A DNA stretch of 64,000 nucleotides. It comes from Symbiodinium microadriaticum (lineage: Eukaryota > Sar > Dinophyceae > Suessiales > Symbiodiniaceae). Below, in pieces: positions 32,201 through 39,500 of the stretch. Below the pieces are notes generated by a model that saw nothing but the letters and a program-made list of their open reading frames with translations, had not been told where the DNA came from and made no database searches. The first letter of the stretch is position 1. Every line of letters starts with the position of its first letter. A program made the position numbers and the translations under genes. Location of the stretch: the NCBI GenBank assembly GCA_001939145.1, contig LSRX01000132.1, forward strand, positions 168,084 to 232,083, read 5' to 3'.

Positions 32201-35200
32201 AGATTGGCCTCTTGTGCTATTGCACTTCGACAATACACTAGTGCTCGAGCGGCCGTGCAGCATGCTTATGTGCCCAGCCACGCAGGACACATCGGCAACG
32301 AGCTCGCTGATGGGCTGGCCAAGACCGCTCGTGCTCACATCAGCAGCCACGATGATTGTGCCCTCCCCTTGTGGGTGTCTCGTTTCTCAAGGCACCGCCT
32401 TAAAGACTGGGCCTGGGCCATGGTTCCGGGACATACCGACCTCCCCCGGCCGTACGTCTTTGAAACCGAAGCCGCCCGCGCACAGCTCGATCCTCCTACT
32501 CCTGTCGAAGTTCCCACACAAGGCCTCCAGACCCACTGCCTTCCCGCAGCCGATGCCACCTACAATCTCTGCTGTGTCAGTTTCAACGCATTGACCCTCA
32601 AAGATCCCAAGGCCAAAGGTGCTCCAGCTGCTCCTTTGGGCTTACGGCTGGCGGGTCGCAAGGCCATCCTTAAACAGTCTCTTTCGGACACAGGTCCACA
32701 TCTTGTTGGCTTGCAGGAGACCAGACTCCAGGCATCTGATTGCCAGCCCGACGAGGACTATTACATTTTTAATGCAGAAGCCGATGCGAAAGGCCACGGC
32801 GGCTGTGCACTATGGTTGTCCGAACATAGGCCTTTCGGCTCTTGCCGTGGGCAGTCCCTTGTTTTCCAGGAACGCGACGTCACTGTTGTCAGCACCTCCC
32901 ATAGGCATGTTACCGCCAACGTTTTGGCCCCACGCCTGCGCCTGCATGTACAAGTTGTCCATGCGCCCTCAGTGCCGACTTCGGGCCTTAGTGCCGTGCG
33001 TGCTTTTTGGTCAGAGCGCGCCAAGGAGTTAGCCCACAGACCCAGTGGTACAGACTTCGTCCTGTTATGCGACGCCAACTCCAGACTCGGCAGCACTGTT
33101 TCCATGCACGTAGGCGATAAGCATCCTGATTCAGAAAACGATGCAGGCACCCTCTTCCACGAATTTCTCGCCCAGATATCTGCCTTTGTGCCATCGACCT
33201 TTTCTGACTTCCAACAAGGGCCTGGAGACACCTGGTGTTCACCGTGTGGCAAATGGTCTCGCATCGACTACATAGTCCTCCCCCTTGCTTGGCAATTTTT
33301 CGACATCACTGCCAGCACATTGCCAGATGCAGAGACCCTGCAAAAGAGAGACGACCACATCCCGGTCTTGTCACGGGTCTCATTTGCCCGGACAGCTCCG
33401 GCCACTTCCTACTCTGTCAATGTACGAAAAGCTGTCCGACCCGCCATGCCACAGACACCGCAAGATCGACTTTCTGCCCGAAATCGCTTTGCAACTGTTG
33501 CTGCGGTACCCTGGTCACTTCATGTCGACGTTCATCACCGACAGCTTACTGACGCCTGGACACAGGCCTGGACAGACACTGCCCCCGAGGATGTTGCCAC
33601 TAGGCCACGCCAGCCCTTCCTGTCCGCGGATACCTTGTCTGTGGTTCAGTTGCGCAAGGCCCTGAGGCAATACCTTAGACACGAGCAGCGTGAACGTCAT
33701 AGGCGCATCTTACTCATCGCCTTTGCCGCCTTCAGGCTCCATACAGAGCACACAGGTTTGACTGCACAGGCCGTCGCCGCCGCCGACAGATGGTTTCGAC
33801 ACATGGACTGCAGTGAGGCGCAGGCCCTCTGCGCACTTCACTTGTCGACCAAGACCATTCGGCGTAAAGTTGCAGCAGACCGCGCCCAATATTTGAGCGG
33901 GCTTGCTACACAAGCCATGTCCTGCACCTTGCGCGACCCCTGGGCCCTTTACCAAGCAGTCAGGCGAGCCTTTCCTTCAGCGCGTCCTTCTCGACGAAGT
34001 GCCTTCAAACCACTTCCTTCCTTGCTTTTAGCGGACGGCACCCGGGCTGCCTCTTTTGAGGACCGCAATGAAGGTTGGCGCGCACATTTCGCCATGCAAG
34101 AAGCCGGCGATAAGATTGCCCCTGCAGACTACACCGCGCATTTCTTCACCTATCGCCGCAAACCTGCCTGGAGCTTCGACGTCAGTGTGGTGCCTTCTTT
34201 GCGACAAATTGAGACAGTCATCCACTCCCTGCAGACACACAAAGCCGTTGGCTCAGATTCTGTGTCAGCGGAGCTTCTCCGCACAGACGTCCCTGCCGCC
34301 TCTAGACAACTGCTTCCAGTCCTTGCCAAGGCGGCCATCAGGGTCTTTGAACCGGTCGCCTTTCGAGGAGGCGACCTTTTCTTGTTGGCCAAGCGTGCGT
34401 CGAAGGTGCTCGGATGTGACGCATATAGGTCCATCCTTATCTCTTCCGTTCCAGGGAAGATCTACCACCGCTGCCTCCGACAACAATTGCTGCCAGCATT
34501 TGACCAGACCAGACACCCCCTTCATGCTAGCATTATGCCAGGCCAGGGCATCGAGCTCATCTCTATCGCTGCCAAAACCTTCTTCTCGCTCTGCAACAAC
34601 ACAGGGCGGAAAGCTGCCCTCGTCTTTTTTGACCTGAAAGCGGCTTTCTACCAAGTTGTTCGTCAGCTGCTAGTTGATACACAGGACAGCGACGAGGAGC
34701 TACTCGTGCTCTTCCACAAGCTGGGACTGCCACCCTCAGCGACGGCCGAACTCAAGGAGAAACTCTCGGGTATTCTGCTCTTGGAAGGGGCAGGTGTCTC
34801 CGCCCATGCCAGGGCACTTGTCACAGACCTCTTCCAAGGAACTTACTTTCGTTTGACTACAGACACAGCCATCACCCTTACCCGACGAGGCACACGCCCA
34901 GGGGATCCCGCTGCTGATCTGTTATTCGCTTTCACCCTTTCGGCTTACATAGCCGCAGCCACCAAAGCACTTGCCGGCCGTAATCTGCTTGCGGATTTAC
35001 CCTCCCCCTCCAGCCGGCCGCCAGGGGTTAAACACCACAACCCCGTTGACCTTCAGTGTCCCGCTTGGGCTGACGACTTCTTCTTCCCCCAGACTGGCGC
35101 CGCCTTTCCAGACCTTCTGGACCGCGTGAGCTCCTCTACCACCTTGCTCACTGAACATGCGTCCTCCTTAGGGATGACCGTGAAGTTTGGGGAAGATAAG

Positions 35201-36586
35201 ACAGCAGCAATGTTACCTGCCGAGCTTCTTGCCAAACACGCCGCACTCTTGACTACAAATTCCGAAGGTGCACTTGGTCTGTCCCTACGGGATGCCACTT
35301 GCCAAACCCAGTGTTTCCTACCTGCAGTCCATACCTACAAGCACCTCGGAGGCATCCTGACTTCCGACTCAAACCCGTCCCCCGATCTCCACTTCCGTTA
35401 CGCGCAGAGTATGGGCGTTGTGCGTCCACTCAGACGCAAGCTTTTTGGCGATCTGCGCTTTGAGCTTCCTGTGCGCAGGACCCTGCTTCGGTCCCTGGCC
35501 GTTTCACGCTACGTCCATACTGCCGCGGCGATGCTCCTGCACGCGACGGTGCATAAAAGATTGTGGGAGCGACAGTACCTCTCCCTCTGGAGGGTCCTTG
35601 TGGCCAGACATGCTGTCGATGCGCAGGCACACAGTTATGAGGTGCTCAGGCAAGGTCAGGCGGCCTCACCAGCACTCGCACTCGCCAGCGCGCGAGCCTC
35701 ATGCCTACGTAAACTCTTTACAGTTGGCCCGAGTAATCTTCTTGCACTCCTGTGGGATCACTGGGCCCTCCACCCCAAAAGCTCGTGGCTCGCACAACTA
35801 CACGAAGACGTGCAACATGTTGCCGTATACTGCCCCACGGCCACAGCCTGCCTGGGCAGTCCCCCATATGTTGCCGGCCTCATCGAGGCCTTTGAGAGTG
35901 ACCCCTACTGGTGGCCCACGCAGGTTAAGGCTGCAACAAGGCTCTTCCTGCGTGATTTGGAGGAATGGCGTGCCGCTCGGAAAGCAGCGAGTAGAATGCC
36001 ACCGCACATCCGTGCTAACACTTCAGACAGCTACGCATGCTACTTGTGCACCAGTACGTTTCCCTTGAGGAAACATCTGCACGCACATCTTGCGCGAGCC
36101 CACCATGTCTACAGTCCTGCTCGCCACTATGCGCTGTCAGAAGTCTGCCCGTGCTGTCTCCGCGTCTATCCAGATGTACTGCTTGCACAGCTTCATCTTA
36201 AAAGGTCGCCGGATTGTCTTCTTCACTGCCTGCATAGCTTTCGTCCTTTGACACTTGAAGAAGTCAAGGCAGTTGAAGCGCCAGCACGCACTGCTGCCCG
36301 AGCCGTCCAGCGCGGACACTGGCAAACCTACCGCGCCAAAGGTCCTCCAAGACGTGTTCCGGTCTCCTTCGGGCCTCGGATCCCGACCGGCGTAGAGCAG
36401 GCCCCTGCCTACTCCGTCTCTGCAGCCGATACAGAAGACGTCCCCATTACTGCCTTGCGCCAGCCTTTCAGGCCGACTGCTGCACATACAGTATGGGTTA
36501 ACGACTTTGTTAATAGCCGCAGCACCGAAGGAGCACGGACCACCTGCAAGCCCTTTTGGCTTGCCCGACCCACGTCTCACCCTTGA
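26207..36586 (+). CDS. LINE polyprotein: repeated modules, RNase H, endonuclease, reverse transcriptase, zinc fingers
   Basis: 3459 aa from the ATG at 26207. Residues about 210-540, 730-1060 and 1265-1585 are three copies of the module also found in the upstream ORF (landmarks CIVSEGFYHAF, FLDCRPILEGW, FSGCPPQFTWHHFPAGH). RNase H spans about 1884-2043 with YTDGSA, GELLAL, YYDSQ and GNELADGLAK supplying the D-E-D-D set. An APE-type endonuclease spans about 2120-2395 (GLQETR, CDANSR, SRIDYIV, DDHIPV). The reverse transcriptase spans about 2660-3060 (motif A FFDLKAAFYQVV, RPGDPAAD, catalytic AWADDFFF with Trp for the usual Tyr/Phe). C2H2-like fingers at about 3276-3340 (CYLC…HLHAHLARAHH; CPCC…HLKRSPDC). 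RNase H lies ahead of the endonuclease, unlike most LINEs. The frame is intact, so the copy is young. Confidence 0.88.
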   Translation: MQKGGKTFYGESVVVMHETSFIEDMLSEDGPGPAPPPTGPGDADPAGDEDFPADTGDTGASSSHSQGSRRTLALTSRQRSRTPRHTSSATQGHRRQQDPTFTFREGSNLHRQIDMWFARFLQDALAESPQHPTPVHLSVQARYAGFTRLLTSLFPHSLWGQLLRELRLSTHIQRSRRQLTLLPPSDSVLCPTHPSETHIVTSDTTQGSSFLDQLLVNVSFVLLTPDYSHETLALDILVPQPLPEVLDLIDVCRDTTRKCLFPRLVSVSPQPDICWGTLLALPAWCDQTITVCLNTYALQGTLFAVTAPPTADRYRLLMLANLPLSTAVNIYRPHSSFPLSEGEEIHLSTGDCLTFCPPGNTPDPVLTLADMVQTHLPWSAGPPFPEPPGDRRYCVVSDQGYRGFKLLPERSMYYKADIAQLLHLRSPLLSLQPAQPAVHDAADSGWSCATAVAAGEGYRQESNDSESVGLLDCRPLLSGWHRLSSRTGWVSLEPIKTALALQAPQGWTVHISGCRPHWTWTWLSPGQILVASFVLAPAANHPSASPPCTLPHADSHQASNDSTHGDPSQGTAQDQTSSTSGVSSVSSTPSSVAGITRHASCQPIPPGGSLRSFLCAVILAQAQGMPTSQTPFQIEPFAARRAFLSAPHKHSDGSAPAHATSLCLSFVQIIADFAARFLPTSCKLLQASPAYNNARAATRRLGFPWPRGRRAHHAPLDPEAELAGRLGTEAPTQVHFTLLAPEYVQEALTVQLHMPQTVPDVLSVLDSLRRQDLQLLFPVLWPVFPQPLHDCGSVLIVPDWPTERVIVCIDRTSIDGHLFAAHTLPLTDKHALLNLAGFSGAALLDVYIPHRQTPVDYGEDVWLVTGMCITFVEQDVHRTPPYSLEDMLRTRTIWAPYEAPSAGLEEDRFCIVSEGFYHAFPLLPARASFFLADIASRLQLSFSQIALTPASPSPIDVCLYGRACRNIIGVSTLSAYSGAAAAPAAPVVFLDCRPILEGWRRITTAHGWIDLSTLLATFMPGTPQGFSVQFSGCPPQFTWHHFPAGHVLRVSYVPASSAVNVDPRQGLVSPSPDSADSDHERLTPTESSHSLTASSSSTDSATHSQASQTQQSPADALALHLSRHFGTRIRCCTDSAPRLSCVAVNLWPFAVSFDGIHRAATDYKCVAGYNQHAPSHRDSRRDTPALRSCQDRYTYSCTRSHKSSLRHHRLLQEPVDSVSSHWGPVAQVRIAARAFGQPWPHQPQHGRFAIVVDALRPALHLAETAVTLAVCVLTPGHLKEVVSIYPHPDDTIDSLISELRQVRDADKHRLYPFIEIPRVQPHSHWLLAFAFPSWAVVDRFVVFDLTSVDARFFVETVPVTLSRQVIFDIVRLPLAPALHIYIDEDAEPLPGDIEFPAQTGMLISLRPATAGRPPVFPVGQVLHTARPGEPHPVDLPSPAGRHLCIVTEHGHSVFSVADGQNPPSPMALPSLLGHPSGSRICPSYRQPADVEVFGFPCSAVLAIVSPSDDDSPYACIFDARGLLQGWTMLPFGEEGLPIEEAFTLLETFMPPHWQLHLEGADAEAGHFCCYDGHVIRASFVPETPDIASDGYDTDDADHESFADAFPPPSPEPSDTSSDHDMSPGDNPTPRRSRSPRRGNSPPGAAFRSHAHIDRPRLAAPRQRAPRHSAPFARPTNSPPRLRLQCLMCFLLLAPVQGGMQNESLPDPTACMGTFHSAHCHHSGFEARPLPTPLRNARHDFGAACASLPAESSPERTLIDGPFHTLLQESLADPQCPAMFLAATLLDTLFEHFAATSPVSTSGPWPDSPPRHISLSDCLVPTAHQRQCLALEKELPHTFDVDEAPDWLDNDLTALLRNSCISLELRTSFVNLRCWHAEGCPRPSRLSIYTDGSASSDPSDLRPASWAFAVFAQAKGLDYLVGHASSVTAPPCSAYHLGETRDDALTGELLALCWGLAWTAQYGSSFNAPVDFYYDSQCAGGGVFGISRSPTGADPAAYTRLASCAIALRQYTSARAAVQHAYVPSHAGHIGNELADGLAKTARAHISSHDDCALPLWVSRFSRHRLKDWAWAMVPGHTDLPRPYVFETEAARAQLDPPTPVEVPTQGLQTHCLPAADATYNLCCVSFNALTLKDPKAKGAPAAPLGLRLAGRKAILKQSLSDTGPHLVGLQETRLQASDCQPDEDYYIFNAEADAKGHGGCALWLSEHRPFGSCRGQSLVFQERDVTVVSTSHRHVTANVLAPRLRLHVQVVHAPSVPTSGLSAVRAFWSERAKELAHRPSGTDFVLLCDANSRLGSTVSMHVGDKHPDSENDAGTLFHEFLAQISAFVPSTFSDFQQGPGDTWCSPCGKWSRIDYIVLPLAWQFFDITASTLPDAETLQKRDDHIPVLSRVSFARTAPATSYSVNVRKAVRPAMPQTPQDRLSARNRFATVAAVPWSLHVDVHHRQLTDAWTQAWTDTAPEDVATRPRQPFLSADTLSVVQLRKALRQYLRHEQRERHRRILLIAFAAFRLHTEHTGLTAQAVAAADRWFRHMDCSEAQALCALHLSTKTIRRKVAADRAQYLSGLATQAMSCTLRDPWALYQAVRRAFPSARPSRRSAFKPLPSLLLADGTRAASFEDRNEGWRAHFAMQEAGDKIAPADYTAHFFTYRRKPAWSFDVSVVPSLRQIETVIHSLQTHKAVGSDSVSAELLRTDVPAASRQLLPVLAKAAIRVFEPVAFRGGDLFLLAKRASKVLGCDAYRSILISSVPGKIYHRCLRQQLLPAFDQTRHPLHASIMPGQGIELISIAAKTFFSLCNNTGRKAALVFFDLKAAFYQVVRQLLVDTQDSDEELLVLFHKLGLPPSATAELKEKLSGILLLEGAGVSAHARALVTDLFQGTYFRLTTDTAITLTRRGTRPGDPAADLLFAFTLSAYIAAATKALAGRNLLADLPSPSSRPPGVKHHNPVDLQCPAWADDFFFPQTGAAFPDLLDRVSSSTTLLTEHASSLGMTVKFGEDKTAAMLPAELLAKHAALLTTNSEGALGLSLRDATCQTQCFLPAVHTYKHLGGILTSDSNPSPDLHFRYAQSMGVVRPLRRKLFGDLRFELPVRRTLLRSLAVSRYVHTAAAMLLHATVHKRLWERQYLSLWRVLVARHAVDAQAHSYEVLRQGQAASPALALASARASCLRKLFTVGPSNLLALLWDHWALHPKSSWLAQLHEDVQHVAVYCPTATACLGSPPYVAGLIEAFESDPYWWPTQVKAATRLFLRDLEEWRAARKAASRMPPHIRANTSDSYACYLCTSTFPLRKHLHAHLARAHHVYSPARHYALSEVCPCCLRVYPDVLLAQLHLKRSPDCLLHCLHSFRPLTLEEVKAVEAPARTAARAVQRGHWQTYRAKGPPRRVPVSFGPRIPTGVEQAPAYSVSAADTEDVPITALRQPFRPTAAHTVWVNDFVNSRSTEGARTTCKPFWLARPTSHP

Positions 36587-36672
36587 ATTCATTGCCCGAT
36601 TTTTGGGACGCGCCGCCCAGCTCCCTAACACAGGGACAGCGACACGACAGTCCGCCTCAGACTCAGACTCAG
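36587..36672 (+). other. 3' UTR and tandem tail of the LINE
   Basis: 86 nt between the stop codon and the target-site duplication, ending in three CAGACT-type repeats. Short tandem 3' tails are known for several LINE clades and may arise during target-primed reverse transcription. Confidence 0.65.
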
Positions 36673-36683
36673 ATTATGGCTAA
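36673..36683. repeat. Target-site duplication, right copy (ATTATGGCTAA)
   Basis: Identical to 19805-19815 and immediately follows the tandem tail. Confidence 0.85.
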
Positions 36684-36708
36684 TGTAGGATTTAGTCCAT
36701 CAACCGTA
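36684..36708 (+). mobile_element. 105-bp-family MITE, right part of the split copy
   Basis: TGTAGGATTTAGTCC followed by ATCAACCGTA. It aligns to the last 25 bp of the intact copy ending at 10164 without gaps. Confidence 0.8.
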
Positions 36709-39370
36709 ACATGGTTTTGACCAGCGGTAACACGTACCCGTACCCCCCAAACAGAGCCATGAATCATCAGGGCCTAGGGCTTGTGCTAGGGTATCTTGGA
36801 ACTGCCATAAGGCCAACCCTAAAACCCCAAACCCTAAAACCTAGACCCTAAACCGCAGGGAATATTTTACACTATGTGGACCATGGTTTTTTGTCCTCAT
36901 CATCCTCGGTCCAACCCCTGCTGAAACCATAGATAAGCCAAAAAACCTTTAAATCCCAAGACGCCAAGACGCCTAGAAACCCGGATCCTAAGTTCATAGC
37001 CCTGCTCATCTGCCAGCCTGCCGACCTGTATGGGATCCCTTAAACAAAGTCCGGGTCAGGGCTTCTTGAAGGGCTCCTTTATGGGTTTAGGGCTTAGGGT
37101 TGATGGGGGTTTTAGGGTTTTAGGTTTTTTTAAAGGGCTTTAGGGTTTAAGGTTTAGGGGGAAGCCCAGAAATCGATGCCTGCATCCCTTAGTCAGCATC
37201 ACTAAGCAGACGCCAAAATCACAAAGCGAGGCTTAAACCCCAAATCCCAAAATTTAGCCCTAGACCCTTACAGATCTCTTCAAGGAGTCTTTTTTGCAGG
37301 AACCCCAGACAGGATACCTGAAGGGACATCTTCAACTCCTATAGAGGATCCACCTCCCTAAACCCTAAACCCTACTCCTAAACCATAAACCCTAAAACCT
37401 AAACCCTCAGAGGATCCCTCAGAGGAACACTTAAGAGGAATCCCTGGAGGATCCACCAGGGAACCCTTACCAAAAGAGAGCACTTCAAGGGAGCACTTTA
37501 AGCCTAGGAGCCCTCGTAACGGGGAATCCTCAGAGGATCTCGCAAGTCTTAAGGGGCCCCGGTTCATAGATTCCATTGAGGGTTTAGGGCTTTAGGGTTA
37601 GGGTTTAGGGCTTCGGGTTTAGGGTTAGGGTTTTAGGGCTTCGGGTTGAGGGCTTTAGGGCCTTAAGGCTTAGGGTCTTAGGGCTTCGGGTTTCGGGCTT
37701 AGGGCTTCTATAAGGGATACTATAACGGTCGGTCCTATAATTCAGTACCGCAAGGGCCTCAAGGATGGGAGTAGGGCTCTTTTAAAGGATCGCCCTAGGA
37801 CACTAAACCCTAAACCCCTAAACCCTAAAACCCTAAACCCTAAACCCTAAAACCCTAAACCCTAAGGACCGATCCTCATCACGAAGGAAGGGGCCGACGT
37901 CGAAGACCATGCCATCGATGACGACCCAGAAATCCTGGGGCTCTTTGAGGCTTTTTCGGTTTAGGGCTTTAGGGTGTTACGGGGTTTAGGGTTTAGGGCT
38001 TTAGGGTTTAGGGTTTTAGGGTTTAGGGCTTTAGGGTTGTAGGGTTTAGGGCTTACGGGGTTTAGGGTTTAGGGCTTACGGGGTTTAGGGCTTTAGGGTC
38101 TTAGGGTTTATAGGGTTTAGGGCTTACAGGGTTTAGGGCTCACGGGGTGTAGGGTTTAGGGTTAGGGGGTTTAGCGTTTAGGGTCTAGGCTTAGGGTTTA
38201 GGGTTTACGGGGTTTAGGGGTGTTGGGTAGATCCTGTACAGGAACAGGGGATATGGGCAAGGATCCCCGGTAACCTGGGAATGAAGAGGGCTCCCTTTTG
38301 GGTATTGGGCAGTTTTTAAAAAGTAACCTAAGACCACATAAAAAAGGGAAAAGGGCCCCACTGGGCAACCTTGCTGGGCTCTTTGGGGCTTTAGGTCGAG
38401 CGTTGAGGGTTTGAGATGTCGGTTTCGGGTTTAGGGTTTGGGGTGCAGGTTTGGGCTTTGGGGTTTGGTATCAACATTCAGCATTCAAGCCTTTTTTACT
38501 GACTGAACCACCGAGGCTCCGCAGTGCCATGAAGGTCGGTTTAGGGTCGATAAATCCTTGTATAGAGCCCAATCGTAGACCCGACAACCCTAAAGCCCCA
38601 AAAGGGCCTCTCGCCCGGATCGTCCGCAGTGACTGCTTGCACAAAGCCCCAAGACCCTAAAGCCCTAAGCCCTGAGCCCTAAACCCTACATCCTAAACCC
38701 CTAAACCCTAAACCTATAAACCCTAAACCCCTAAACCCCCAACACATCCTAAACCCCCTTTCAGCCTTTTTCAGAGCTTTAGGGATTCCTAAGCTAGGCT
38801 CCTCGGGGCTGTTGTGCTTCTGCACCTCCTCGAGCGTAACCGAGGCGCGAGTTTCGGCCCCTTTGGCTCCCCACCTGGGTTTAGGGGTTTAGGGATTTAG
38901 GGTTTAGGGGTTAGGGGTTAGGGGTTTAGGGGTTTAGGGTTTTAGGGGTTTAGGGTTTAGGGGTTTNTTTAGGGATTTAGGGTTTAGGGGTTAGGGGTTA
39001 GGGGTTTAGGGGTTTAGGGTTTTAGGGGTTTAGGGTTTAGGGGTTTAGGGGTTTACGGTTTAGGGGTTTATGGGTTTAGGGTTTAGGGGTTTAGGGGTTT
39101 AGGGGTTTAGGGTTTAGGGGTTTTGGGTTTAGGGTTTAGGGCTTAGGGTTTCAAGTTTTAGGGTGGAGTTTCGAGCCTCAGGTCTAATGTAAGGGTCTTA
39201 GTCAGTAATTAGACTGGGGTTAGGGGTATACATAATTGTGCTAGGTTTTAGGGTAGACAGCTATAGTAAGATTATGATGAGGAGCCTTGAGAAATACTAT
39301 TCCGAATTATTCCTGCCCCTGCAGTTCCTTAGGCTTTAGGGCTTATTCTTCGAGTCTCAGTTTAGTGTCG
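36709..39370. repeat. Extended degenerate telomere-type repeat domain
   Basis: Dense TTTAGGG/TTAGGGGT variants on the plus strand at 37575-37700, 37960-38225 and 38876-39170. C-strand blocks lie at 37360-37410, 37800-37865 and 38655-38760. Orientation switches several times, so this is not a capped telomere end. A single N at 38967 lies between two identical 79-bp stretches. No gene is supported. A minus-strand frame at 37576-37358 is a repeat translation. Confidence 0.75.
38967..38967. other. Single unknown base between identical 79-bp flanks
   Basis: 38888-38966 and 38968-39046 are the same sequence read base by base. This looks like an overlap between contig ends that was not merged. Confidence 0.85.
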
Positions 39371-39383
39371 AGCTTTTTTTCAG

Positions 39384-39500
39384 CGTGCTCACATGTGCAT
39401 ATCGCGCGAGATCAATTCCGAGCAGCTCAAGAAAAGCGCCGCTTGCAAGGCGTACTTGAGCGAAACTTCAAAGCAACTGGAAAAAAGGGCACATGACATT
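39384..39500 (+). CDS. Possible exon of an unknown gene next to the second LINE
   Basis: A pyrimidine tract ending CTTTTTTTCAG (39373-39383) is followed by an open plus-strand frame reading RAHMCISREINSEQLKKS and then AACKAYLSETSKQLEK. This is a charged, helix-like sequence unlike the telomere-rich DNA before it. The frame runs into the 3' end of the minus-strand LINE near 39500, so the right boundary is unknown. If real, the gene has been disrupted by, or lies against, the LINE. Not recognised. Confidence 0.25.

Larger units (their letters stand above)
19816..36672 (+). mobile_element. 16.9-kb LINE-like retrotransposon with nested antisense ORFs
   Basis: Boundaries are set by the 11-bp duplication and by the two MITE halves. 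The 3' end is a short tandem tail, three CTCAGA-type repeats (about 36655-36672), as in LINEs that end in simple repeats instead of poly-A. Contents in order: coiled-coil ORF, proline-rich ORF, 250-bp direct repeats, 855-aa ORF, antisense ORF pair, 3459-aa polyprotein with RNase H, endonuclease, reverse transcriptase and zinc fingers. It has no LTRs. A coding frame is already open at the 5' junction, so the copy is probably 5' truncated. The size is far above the usual 4-8 kb of LINEs. Confidence 0.8.

Noticed and set aside
36709-39370. True chromosome end
   Set aside because: The motif is degenerate, switches strand repeatedly and is followed by 25 kb of other sequence.
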